A stretch of DNA of 5,314 bases from contig JACZKF010000400.1 in the NCBI GenBank assembly GCA_014860175.1, forward strand, positions 1 to 5,314. The letters run 5' to 3'. The DNA is from Desulfuromonadales bacterium (GTDB taxonomy: Bacteria > Desulfobacterota > Desulfuromonadia > Desulfuromonadales > JACZKF01). This document shows, in pieces, positions 1 to 5,314 of the stretch (position 1 is the stretch's first letter; each line of letters starts with the position of its first letter). The notes beneath the pieces were generated by a model. That model made no database searches and was not told where the DNA came from. It worked only from the letters and a program-made list of their open reading frames with translations. The translations under genes and the position numbers were made by a program.

Positions 1-763
1 CGGTGCCGGGCCGGTCGGGGTAGCGGCCGACCAGCACCGCCAGGGCGTGGTCGGTGGCGGCCAGGGTGTTTTCGAACGAGGGGCGGCGGGACTGGGCGGT
101 AGCCAGATTCTGCCGCGACTGGTAGACGTCGAGGGCGGGGACCAGCCCCTCCCGATAGCGGCGCTCCACCCGCTCCAGGGTGTCGCCGAAGGCGGCGATA
201 TTGCGGTCGGCCAATGCCAGCTGGGCCCGCTGCTCCACCGCCAGGAAATAAAGGTCGGCCACCTGGGCCGAAAGGGTCAGGTAAAGGGACTTGAACTCTT
301 CCCGGGAGGCGGCCGCCTCCCGCCGGGCGGCCTCGGTGCGGGAGGCGAGCCGGCGCCAAAGATCGATTTCGAAGGCGGCCGGAACCGAGAGACTGTAGGT
401 CTCCTCCGTGAGGGGACCGAAGGGGCCGAGGCTTTGGCGCCGGCGGCCGCCGGCCCCGGTCAGGTCGAGAGTCGGCCGCTGACCGGCGGCGGTGCTGCGC
501 AGGCTCGCCGCCGCCTGTTCGAGGCGGGCATACCCCTGGGCCAGATCGAGGTTGCCGGCGAAGGCCGCCGTCATCAGATCGTTCAACTGGGGGTCGGTAA
601 AGGCTTCCCACCAGCGGGCGAAGTCCGCTTCCGCCACCGCCGCTGTTTCCTGATAGGCCGGTGGAATCGGGGTCGGCAGGGTCGCCTGCTGCGGCCGATG
701 CACGGCACAGCCGGCGAGCAAGACCGGGAGGCAAAGCAGCGCCGCCATCGCCTTCAGCTGCAT
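1..763 (-). CDS. RND efflux outer-membrane lipoprotein, NodT/OprM (TolC) family, C-terminal part missing
   Basis: Outer-membrane channel subunit of a tripartite RND-type exporter. Such proteins form a trimeric beta-barrel plus alpha-helical tunnel that takes substrates from the inner-membrane pump to the outside. The gene runs off the left edge: 254 residues are visible, against a usual length of about 460-490. The N-terminus is a lipoprotein signal peptide, with a hydrophobic stretch at residues 5-17 and lipobox L16-A17-G18-C19, so Cys19 should be lipidated. Family marks follow in order: WWEAFTDPQL (51-60), the FEIDLWRRL strand/turn (131-139) before the long helix 140-185, and RYREGLVPALDVYQSRQNLA (202-221), the conserved segment of the OEP repeat. 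LAVLVGR (241-247) ends the first repeat. The ATG at 763 is chosen because it gives a proper lipoprotein signal and has GGAGG 4 nt upstream. The gene overlaps the tetR stop by 10 nt, so it is probably co-transcribed and translationally coupled. The substrate cannot be told from this sequence. Family assignment is confident. Confidence 0.93.
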   Translation of the reverse strand, partial: MQLKAMAALLCLPVLLAGCAVHRPQQATLPTPIPPAYQETAAVAEADFARWWEAFTDPQLNDLMTAAFAGNLDLAQGYARLEQAAASLRSTAAGQRPTLDLTGAGGRRRQSLGPFGPLTEETYSLSVPAAFEIDLWRRLASRTEAARREAAASREEFKSLYLTLSAQVADLYFLAVEQRAQLALADRNIAAFGDTLERVERRYREGLVPALDVYQSRQNLATAQSRRPSFENTLAATDHALAVLVGRYPDRPGT

Positions 764-1401
764 GAGGCCTCCATGCCGGCGGTGAGAAAATCGAGAACTT
801 GCGAGGTGAGCGAGGCGGCGTCGGCTGCCGGCGTCACTCCCGGCGGCACGATCTGAAACCGGCCGGCCAGGCACATGGTGTGGCTCAGGGCGCCGAGGGC
901 GAAATGCAGCCGCCAGAACAGGTCGCTGCGCGACAGCTGCGGCAGCGCCTCGGCCAGAGTCTCGTAGAGGAGGAGGAAAATCGGCTCCATCAGGCGCATG
1001 AAGATTTTGCGCAGGGTGTCGTCGGGATCGGCAATCGCCCGCCCGACCAGCCGCACAAAGGCTTCGGCTCCCGGGTCGCGGTCGCGAAAGGCGAGGGTCG
1101 GCTCGACAAAGGCTTGCAGTACCTGGCGGGAGGTGGGGCGCTCGGCACCGAGCCGCAGCTGCTGCAGATTGCGGCTGCGCAGTTCGTTGAGCGGCAGCAA
1201 TCGCCGTTCGAAGACCGCGGCCAGCAGCGCCTCCTTGGAGCCGAAATGATAGTTCACCGCCGCCAGGTTGGCCTTGGCCTCGGCCGTCAGTTGCCGTAGC
1301 GAGGTCCCCTGGAAGCCGTCGCTGGCGAAGAGACGCTCGGCGGCATCAAGGAGCCTTTCCTTGGTGTCTGGGCGGGAGAAATTTGCCGGAATTTGTTTCA
1401 T
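754..1401 (-). CDS. TetR/AcrR-family transcriptional repressor, PsrA-like
   Basis: A 215-residue DNA-binding regulator of normal TetR length. The N-terminal TetR domain (about residues 12-60) shows TKERLLDAAERLFASDGF, then the helix-turn-helix TSLRQLTAEAKANLAAVNYHF (33-53) and the GSKEALLAAVF segment typical of the family. The ligand-binding half contains IFMRLMEP (133-140) and LFWRLHFALGALSHTM (161-176). These recall the fatty-acid-responsive regulator PsrA of Pseudomonas and its relatives; this resemblance is from memory, not from a search. The ATG at 1401 is the only plausible start. An in-frame TGA lies 12 codons upstream, with no start codon between and none of ATG/GTG/TTG in the first 40 codons downstream. 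No Shine-Dalgarno sequence precedes it. The gene overlaps the following efflux lipoprotein gene by 10 nt, so it is probably the local repressor of that efflux operon and of itself. The inducer is unknown; long-chain acyl compounds are a guess from PsrA. Confidence 0.92.
   Translation of the reverse strand: MKQIPANFSRPDTKERLLDAAERLFASDGFQGTSLRQLTAEAKANLAAVNYHFGSKEALLAAVFERRLLPLNELRSRNLQQLRLGAERPTSRQVLQAFVEPTLAFRDRDPGAEAFVRLVGRAIADPDDTLRKIFMRLMEPIFLLLYETLAEALPQLSRSDLFWRLHFALGALSHTMCLAGRFQIVPPGVTPAADAASLTSQVLDFLTAGMEASCS
768..772 (-). promoter_or_regulatory. Ribosome binding site of the efflux lipoprotein gene, inside tetR
   Basis: The minus strand reads GGAGG, followed by 4 nt and then the ATG at 763. 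It lies inside the last codons of tetR, so ribosomes finishing the repressor pass directly over it. This supports the chosen start and translational coupling. The spacing is at the short end of the normal range. Confidence 0.7.
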
Positions 1402-1408
1402 ACGAGCG

Positions 1409-1438
1409 ATTAAAACAAACGTTTGAATGGGCTGTCAA
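1409..1438 (-). promoter_or_regulatory. Sigma-70-type promoter of tetR and the efflux operon
   Basis: On the minus strand there is a perfect -35 box TTGACA (1438-1433), an 18-bp spacer, and a -10 box TTTAAT (1414-1409) that matches five of six consensus positions. This AT-rich stretch stands out in a GC-rich window. Transcription would be expected to start at about 1401-1403, essentially at the tetR ATG, which implies a leaderless or nearly leaderless mRNA. The in-frame TGA before tetR is part of the -35 box. Confidence 0.72.
1416..1425. promoter_or_regulatory. Probable TetR operator palindrome in the promoter spacer
   Basis: CAAACGTTTG is a perfect 10-bp palindrome located between the -35 and -10 boxes, where a bound dimer would exclude RNA polymerase. 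The half-site CAAAC/GTTTG equals the half-site reported for PsrA ([C/G]AAAC-N2-4-GTTT[G/C]), except that here the halves abut with no gap. Since the adjacent regulator looks PsrA-like, autoregulation is the simplest reading. The palindrome is seen directly; its binding partner is inferred. Confidence 0.6.
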
Positions 1439-1495
1439 GGAAAAACCGGGCGAGGGTGAAATGGGGGATGGAGCGGGGCTAGGCAAATTGTTTAA

Positions 1496-1774
1496 TCAGC
1501 GGCGCACCTCGGGGGGCAACTCCGATCCCAGATTCTCCAGGGCCTCCTCGAGAACGGCAGCGATCTCTTCGTTGCCTTCCCACCGGGCCAGCAGCAGGAG
1601 CTCCCGCCAGGGTGCCTGGCGGGAGATGGCTTTGCCGGTGGGGCTGTCGGGGGGGAGAAGTTCGGCCAGATGCTCCAGCAGCCAGTTGACGGCAGCGATC
1701 TCCTGCTGCATCTCCCGTCTCGCCTCGGCAAGGGCCGCAAACGGCACTTCCTTGATGTTGTTGTCTCCGGGCAT
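1496..1774 (-). CDS. Small helical protein of unknown function downstream of glgP
   Basis: A 92-residue protein I do not recognise. It starts 29 bp after the glgP stop, with GGAGG placed 7 nt before the ATG, so it is probably translated from the glgP transcript. It has no signal peptide, membrane segment or cysteines. Two helical blocks are apparent: residues 12-41 (AALAEARREMQQEIAAVNWL and onward) and 55-83 (WRELLLLARWEGNEEIAAVL and onward). A Pro-rich linker (PPDSPTGKA) separates them. The protein is acidic overall, with regularly spaced Leu/Ala, and could form a helical hairpin or dimer. Its position suggests a link to glycogen metabolism, but nothing in the sequence proves it. The other overlapping reading frames here lack such a ribosome binding site. 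No obvious terminator follows it before the tetR promoter. Confidence 0.72.
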   Translation of the reverse strand: MPGDNNIKEVPFAALAEARREMQQEIAAVNWLLEHLAELLPPDSPTGKAISRQAPWRELLLLARWEGNEEIAAVLEEALENLGSELPPEVRR

Positions 1775-1781
1775 TACGGTT

Positions 1782-1786
1782 CCTCC
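1782..1786 (-). promoter_or_regulatory. Strong ribosome binding site of the 92-residue protein
   Basis: The minus strand reads GGGAGGAA; the GGAGG core sits 7 nt before the ATG at 1774, which is close to ideal spacing. It lies in the short gap after the glgP stop codon and is the main evidence that the small downstream frame is a real gene and starts at this ATG. Confidence 0.7.
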
Positions 1787-1803
1787 CGGCAGAGTCTGGC
1801 CGG

Positions 1804-4314
1804 TTATCGCACCGGTTCGGCCGGCACCGCCTGCAGATGCCAGATCTCCTGGTTGTACTCCTGCATCGTCCGGTCGGTGGAAAAACGGCCGCTGGCGGCG
1901 CTGTTGAGAATGCTCATGCGGGTCCAGTGCTCCTGGTCACCGTAGGCCTGGGCCGCCTGCCGCTGCGCCTCGACATAACTGGCAAAGTCGGCCAGGGTCA
2001 GCCAAGGGTCGTGCGGGCTGTGCAGGGAGGCGATCAGCGGGTCGAAAATCCCCGGCTCAAACTGGTTGAAGTGGCCACTCTCGAGCAGCCGCATGACCTG
2101 CCTGAGCTCCTCATTGCCGGCGATGAGCGCTGCCGGGTCATAGGAGGGGCGCGCCTGCTCCACCTCCTCGGCGGTCATCCCGAAGAGAAAGAAGTTCGCT
2201 GCGCCAACCTCCTCGCGGATCTCGATATTGGCGCCATCCAGGGTGCCGATGGTCACCGCGCCGTTCATCATGAATTTCATATTGCCGGTCCCGGAAGCTT
2301 CCTTGCCGGCGGTGGAGATCTGCTCCGACAGATCGGTGCCGGGGGCGATAATCTCCATGGCCGAAACCCGGTAGTCGGGGAGGAAGGCGACCCGCAGGCG
2401 ACTGCCGACCTCCGGGTCGGCATTGACCACGTGGGCCACATTGTTGATCAGCTTGATGATGGTTTTCGCCATGAAGTAGCCGGGAGCCGCCTTGCCGCCG
2501 ATCAGCACGCAACGGTCGGTCCACCCCTGGAGGTCGCCGCGCTTGAGCCGGTCATACAGATGGATCACGTGCAGGATGTTGAGCAGCTGCCGTTTGTACT
2601 CGTGGATCCGTTTCACCTGGACGTCGAACAGCGCCTGCGGGTTGAATTCGACCTCACACTCCTGGCGCACCAAGGCGGCCAGGCGCTCCTTGTTGGCCTG
2701 CTTGACCCCGCGCCAGCGTTGACGGAACTCGGGGTCGTCGGCCCGGGGGGCCAGACCGGCCAGCTGCGGCAGGTCGGCGACCCATCCCTGGCCGACGGTG
2801 TCGGTAATCAGTCGGGCCAGTGCCGGGTTGCACCAGGCCAGCCAGCGCCGGGGGGTGACGCCGTTGGTCTTGTTGTTGAATTTGGCCGGCCACAGCTCGT
2901 AAAAATCGCGGAACAGCCCCTCGGTGAGCAGCCGCGAGTGCAGGGCCGCCACGCCATTGACCGAAAAGCTGCCGACCAGGGCCAGGAAAGCCATGCGCAC
3001 CATCGGCTCCGGCCCCTCCTCGATGATCGACATCCGCCGCTGGCGCTCGGTATCGCCGGGCCAGTGGCGGGCGACTTCAGCCAGGAAGCGGGCATTGATC
3101 TCGTAGACGATCTCCAGCGGCCGCGGCAGCAGCCGTTGGAACAGGCGCACCGGCCACTTCTCCAGCGCCTCGGGGAGCAGGGTGTGATTGGTGTAGGCCA
3201 TGGTCCGGGTGGTAATACCCCAGGCTTCATCCCAGCCGAGGCCATGCTGGTCGATCAGCAGGCGCATCAGTTCGGGGACGCAGCAGCTCGGGTGGGTATC
3301 GTTGAGCTGGAAGACATTTTTGTCGGCGAAGGTCGAGAAGTCCTCCCCCTGGGTGCCCCCCCAGCGGGCCAGCACATCTTGCAGACTGGCCGAGGCGAGG
3401 AAATACTGCTGGCGCAGGCGCAGCTCCTTCCCATTTTCGCTGGCATCATTGGGATAAAGGATCATGCTGATGTGCTCGGCCTGGTTTTTGGCGGCCACCG
3501 ATTCGGGGTAGAGGCCGGCGTTGAACTCGCCCAGATTGAACTCGTCGGTGGCGGCCGCTTTCCACAGGCGCAGGGTGTTGACCGTGCCATTGCCGAAGCC
3601 TGGAATCGGCAGGTCGTAAGGGACCGCCAGGACGTCACGGCTGTCGACCCAGCGAACCCGGGTCTCGCCGGCATGATCGCGGTAAAACTCGCTGCGCCCC
3701 TCGAAAGGGACCCGCTGGGTGTATTCGGGGCGCTCGATCTCCCACGGGTTTCCCGCCCGCAGCCAATGGTCCGGCTCTTCCACCTGCTGCCCATCGACAA
3801 TCTTCTGCCGGAACATGCCGTACTCGTAGCGCAGCCCGTACCCCTGCACCGGCAGCGCCAAGGTGGCGCAGCTGTCGAGAAAGCAGGCCGCCAACCGTCC
3901 GAGGCCGCCGTTGCCGAGGCCGGCATCGTGCTCCGCTTCGGCCAGCTCCTCCAGGCGGAGGCCGAGACTGTACAGCCCCTGCCGGACCGCTTCATGGGTC
4001 TCCAGATTGAGGATGGCATTGCCGAGGGAGCGTCCCATGAGGAATTCCAGGGAGAGATAGTAGCCGCGCCGGCAGTCGCGTTCATCGTAGGCGTAGCGGG
4101 TGTTCTTCCAGCGCTCCATGAGGCGGTCGCGAAGCGCCAGGGACAGCGCTTCGTAGGCGTAATGAACCGACCGGCAGTGGCGGTCACGACCCAGGTTGTA
4201 GGTGTAGTAGTGGCGAAAGTCCCGGGCCAGGCTGGCCGCATCCATGCCGAGAGGGGGCAGTTCGGTCAGATGCGGCAGCGGCGTGCTTTCCAGCAGTTGG
4301 TCGTGATAGAACAT
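1804..4314 (-). CDS. glgP: Glycogen/maltodextrin phosphorylase (GT35, PLP-dependent)
   Basis: Cytoplasmic enzyme that phosphorolyses alpha-1,4-glucan ends of glycogen or maltodextrin to glucose-1-phosphate. From the ATG at 4314 it is 836 residues, full length for the family. Motifs in order: EFLMGRSLGNAILNL (90-104); the glycine-rich AGLGNGGLGRLAACFLDS (131-148); QLNDTHPS (336-343); H377 in YTNHTLLPEAL; FNNKTNGVTPRRWL (479-492); VQVKRIHEYKRQLLN (565-579) with K568, R569 and K574; GKAAPGYFMAKTI (607-619); and EASGTGNMKFMMNGA (672-686) with E672 and the PLP-binding lysine K680. These numbers coincide with rabbit muscle phosphorylase, which suggests a nearly gap-free alignment. The frame is open upstream to 4467, but the extra 51 residues are Ser/Pro-rich, unlike the family, and would overlap the preceding gene. 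A GGAG lies 13 nt before the chosen ATG, so the ribosome binding site is weak. The preferred chain length of glucan is unknown. Confidence 0.97.
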   Translation of the reverse strand: MFYHDQLLESTPLPHLTELPPLGMDAASLARDFRHYYTYNLGRDRHCRSVHYAYEALSLALRDRLMERWKNTRYAYDERDCRRGYYLSLEFLMGRSLGNAILNLETHEAVRQGLYSLGLRLEELAEAEHDAGLGNGGLGRLAACFLDSCATLALPVQGYGLRYEYGMFRQKIVDGQQVEEPDHWLRAGNPWEIERPEYTQRVPFEGRSEFYRDHAGETRVRWVDSRDVLAVPYDLPIPGFGNGTVNTLRLWKAAATDEFNLGEFNAGLYPESVAAKNQAEHISMILYPNDASENGKELRLRQQYFLASASLQDVLARWGGTQGEDFSTFADKNVFQLNDTHPSCCVPELMRLLIDQHGLGWDEAWGITTRTMAYTNHTLLPEALEKWPVRLFQRLLPRPLEIVYEINARFLAEVARHWPGDTERQRRMSIIEEGPEPMVRMAFLALVGSFSVNGVAALHSRLLTEGLFRDFYELWPAKFNNKTNGVTPRRWLAWCNPALARLITDTVGQGWVADLPQLAGLAPRADDPEFRQRWRGVKQANKERLAALVRQECEVEFNPQALFDVQVKRIHEYKRQLLNILHVIHLYDRLKRGDLQGWTDRCVLIGGKAAPGYFMAKTIIKLINNVAHVVNADPEVGSRLRVAFLPDYRVSAMEIIAPGTDLSEQISTAGKEASGTGNMKFMMNGAVTIGTLDGANIEIREEVGAANFFLFGMTAEEVEQARPSYDPAALIAGNEELRQVMRLLESGHFNQFEPGIFDPLIASLHSPHDPWLTLADFASYVEAQRQAAQAYGDQEHWTRMSILNSAASGRFSTDRTMQEYNQEIWHLQAVPAEPVR

Positions 4315-4370
4315 GCGTTTTGACGAGCTCCGAGGAGTTAGAGGGTGTTGAATGCCACCAGTGTAACACA

Positions 4371-4386
4371 TGCCACAGGGGTGCCG
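4371..4386 (-). promoter_or_regulatory. Candidate sigma-54 (-24/-12) promoter ahead of glgP
   Basis: The minus strand reads CGGCAC-CCCTG-TGGCA, compared with the RpoN consensus TGGCAC-N5-TTGCA/T. The invariant GG and GC are present at the correct spacing, with two mismatches in the remaining positions. Transcription would start near 4360 and leave a leader of about 45 nt before glgP. No good -35/-10 pair is visible in the same gap; the nearest is TACACT with no -35 partner. A match like this can occur by chance in GC-rich DNA, and I see no enhancer site nearby. Confidence 0.35.
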
Positions 4387-4402
4387 GCAAACCAGCGGCA
4401 CC
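4380..4402. repeat. Inverted repeat between the DUF445 gene and glgP
   Basis: Seven-base arms GGTGCCG and CGGCACC are separated by 9 nt, forming a potential stem-loop 16 nt after the DUF445 stop codon. On the minus strand it is not followed by a T run, so it is not a convincing intrinsic terminator. It may slow transcription, stabilise the 3' end or serve as a protein site. Its 3' arm coincides with the -24 half of the sigma-54-like element. Confidence 0.35.
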
Positions 4403-4417
4403 TTTCTTGGGCCACCC

Positions 4418-5314
4418 TTAATAGAAGGAGAGGAGGAGGAGATTGAGCAGGCCGATGAGAAAGCCAAGGAGGGCGCCGAACAGGTTGATGTACTTGAACT
4501 GTTCCTTCATGATCCCCATCAGCAGCCCTTCCACCTGCAAAATATCGAGGGAGTTGACCTTCTCCTCGACCATCCGGTGGACGTTGAGGGAGTCGACCAG
4601 CGGCGGAACCTCCCGCTTGAGCAGCTCGACCAGCTGGGAGTAGAGCGTCTCCTCCAGCTCGGCCCGGGCATCGGCAGGAAGGCGCGCCGAGAGTTTCCCC
4701 AGCGGGCGGCGGAAAATCCACTGCTCCGATTTTTCCGCTAGAACCGCTTCCAGGGCTTCGCGCGCCCCCGGTGAGCGCAAGGCAGCCAGCAGCCGCTCGG
4801 CCAACAGCTGACGGGCTTGGTCGACCCCTTGTGGGGGGAAAATTTTCTCCAGCAGGGAACCGAAGGAGCGGTCCTTGAGCCGGTCGATGCTGCGCTCTAC
4901 CAGGTGCACGGCGGCTTCGGCAGCGCGCCGGCTTTGCGCCATTTCCACCACCCGGGTGCGCACGAAGCGCTTGGTCCCGGCCACTTTCTCGTAGGGGACT
5001 TTCTCCAAAAAAGCGGCCAGGGGGCGGTCGAGGAGGGCATCGACCCGTTCGCGCAGCATGCCGGCCACCTGCGCCTGGGTCTTTTCCTCCCGCAGCCAGC
5101 GGGCGAGCTCGTCCCCCGCCCGATCGAGAAACTCGGGGAGCCGGGCGTAAACCTTTTCCATGTTGACGAAGCCGGCGAGCAGTCCCGAGAGGCCGCCGAG
5201 GGAATCGAGAAAACCCTCGATCCCTTCTTTCCCTTTCTTCACCAGCCGCTCGCGAAAATCGGGGTCGTAGAGCAGCCCGCCGAACTTCTCCAGCAGCGGC
5301 GGAATCTCCTTCTC
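4418..5314 (-). CDS. DUF445 family membrane protein, N-terminal part missing
   Basis: The frame is open through the right edge; 298 residues are visible, and DUF445 proteins are usually around 400, so the N-terminus, with its usual membrane segment, lies outside. A GTG at 5242 could be read as a start, but the 24 codons upstream continue in frame with compatible sequence, so I treat the gene as truncated by the window. The visible part is mostly long amphipathic helices rich in charged residues. It contains WIFRRPLGKLSARLP (199-213), then the family's typical end: VHRMVEEKVNSLDILQVEGL (245-264), MKEQFKYINLFGALLGFLIG (269-288) and a hydrophobic C-terminal membrane helix (about 277-296) ending LLSFY. 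Members are related to Bacillus YheB/YtaB. The molecular function of the family is not established. It lies about 100 bp upstream of glgP on the same strand; whether they share a transcript is uncertain. Confidence 0.9.
   Translation of the reverse strand, partial: EKEIPPLLEKFGGLLYDPDFRERLVKKGKEGIEGFLDSLGGLSGLLAGFVNMEKVYARLPEFLDRAGDELARWLREEKTQAQVAGMLRERVDALLDRPLAAFLEKVPYEKVAGTKRFVRTRVVEMAQSRRAAEAAVHLVERSIDRLKDRSFGSLLEKIFPPQGVDQARQLLAERLLAALRSPGAREALEAVLAEKSEQWIFRRPLGKLSARLPADARAELEETLYSQLVELLKREVPPLVDSLNVHRMVEEKVNSLDILQVEGLLMGIMKEQFKYINLFGALLGFLIGLLNLLLLSFY

Noticed and set aside
47..856. A 269-codon open frame on the plus strand opposite the efflux lipoprotein gene
   Set aside because: It is very rich in Gly, Arg and Gln with no domain, and lies antisense to a well-supported outer-membrane factor and to the end of tetR. 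It is a codon-bias shadow.
1439..1495. A terminator between the small gene after glgP and the tetR promoter
   Set aside because: I looked for a stem-loop followed by a T run on the minus strand and found only short A/T stretches without a GC stem.
1837..4323. An 828-codon open frame on the plus strand, antisense to almost all of glgP
   Set aside because: Its translation lacks recognisable motifs and is a Gly/Val/Ala/Leu/Gln/Arg-rich reading typical of the antisense of a GC-rich gene with strong third-position bias. The opposite strand encodes a full catalytic glycogen phosphorylase.
4315..4467. A 51-residue N-terminal extension of GlgP starting at 4467
   Set aside because: The extension is Ser/Pro-rich and unlike family N-termini, would overlap the DUF445 coding end by 50 bp and would include the intergenic inverted repeat. 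The ATG at 4314 gives a normal full-length enzyme.
4338..4721. A 127-codon minus-strand frame overlapping the end of the DUF445 gene
   Set aside because: It is Gly/Pro/Ala/Arg-rich with no motif and lies in another frame of a clearly conserved DUF445 C-terminus; it is a shadow.
4418..5242. Reading the DUF445 gene as complete from the GTG at 5242
   Set aside because: The frame continues without a stop to the right edge with plausible coding sequence, the length would be short for the family, and the usual N-terminal membrane region would be missing. A truncated gene is the better reading.

Overview
The window is about 5.3 kb of GC-rich bacterial chromosome. Every gene I can support reads on the minus strand, so the transcription order is from the right edge to the left edge. 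The protein families, the high GC, a possible sigma-54 element and general gene style fit a Gram-negative bacterium. An outer-membrane efflux lipoprotein requires an outer membrane. A member of the Desulfuromonadales (Geobacter/Desulfuromonas-like) is my best guess, but this is inference without a marker gene.

Layout, in transcription order. (1) 5314-4418: a 5'-truncated DUF445 membrane protein, with 298 residues visible and a C-terminal transmembrane segment. (2) A gap of about 100 bp holding an inverted repeat and a -24/-12 (sigma-54-like) element. (3) 4314-1804: a complete 836-residue glycogen/maltodextrin phosphorylase (glgP) with all the catalytic residues I looked for. (4) 1774-1496: a 92-residue helical protein of unknown function, 29 bp after glgP and with a strong ribosome binding site. 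(5) A gap of about 95 bp carrying a convincing sigma-70-type promoter with a perfect 10-bp palindrome in its spacer. (6) 1401-754: a TetR-family repressor resembling PsrA. (7) 763-1: the first 254 residues of a NodT/OprM-type outer-membrane efflux lipoprotein, overlapping the repressor gene by 10 bp and running off the left edge.

There are two functional units. The right part is storage-carbon metabolism: GlgP releases glucose-1-phosphate from glycogen, accompanied by an uncharacterised small protein and preceded by a DUF445 membrane protein of unknown role. The left part is the start of a repressor-plus-efflux operon. The TetR protein probably controls its own promoter, and the outer-membrane factor is probably followed, outside the window, by an RND periplasmic adaptor and inner-membrane pump.

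I see no mobile element, CRISPR array, tRNA or rRNA, and no clear evidence of an undescribed system. The points most worth a second look are the apparently leaderless tetR start with its embedded operator, the sigma-54-like site ahead of glgP, and the small protein behind glgP.
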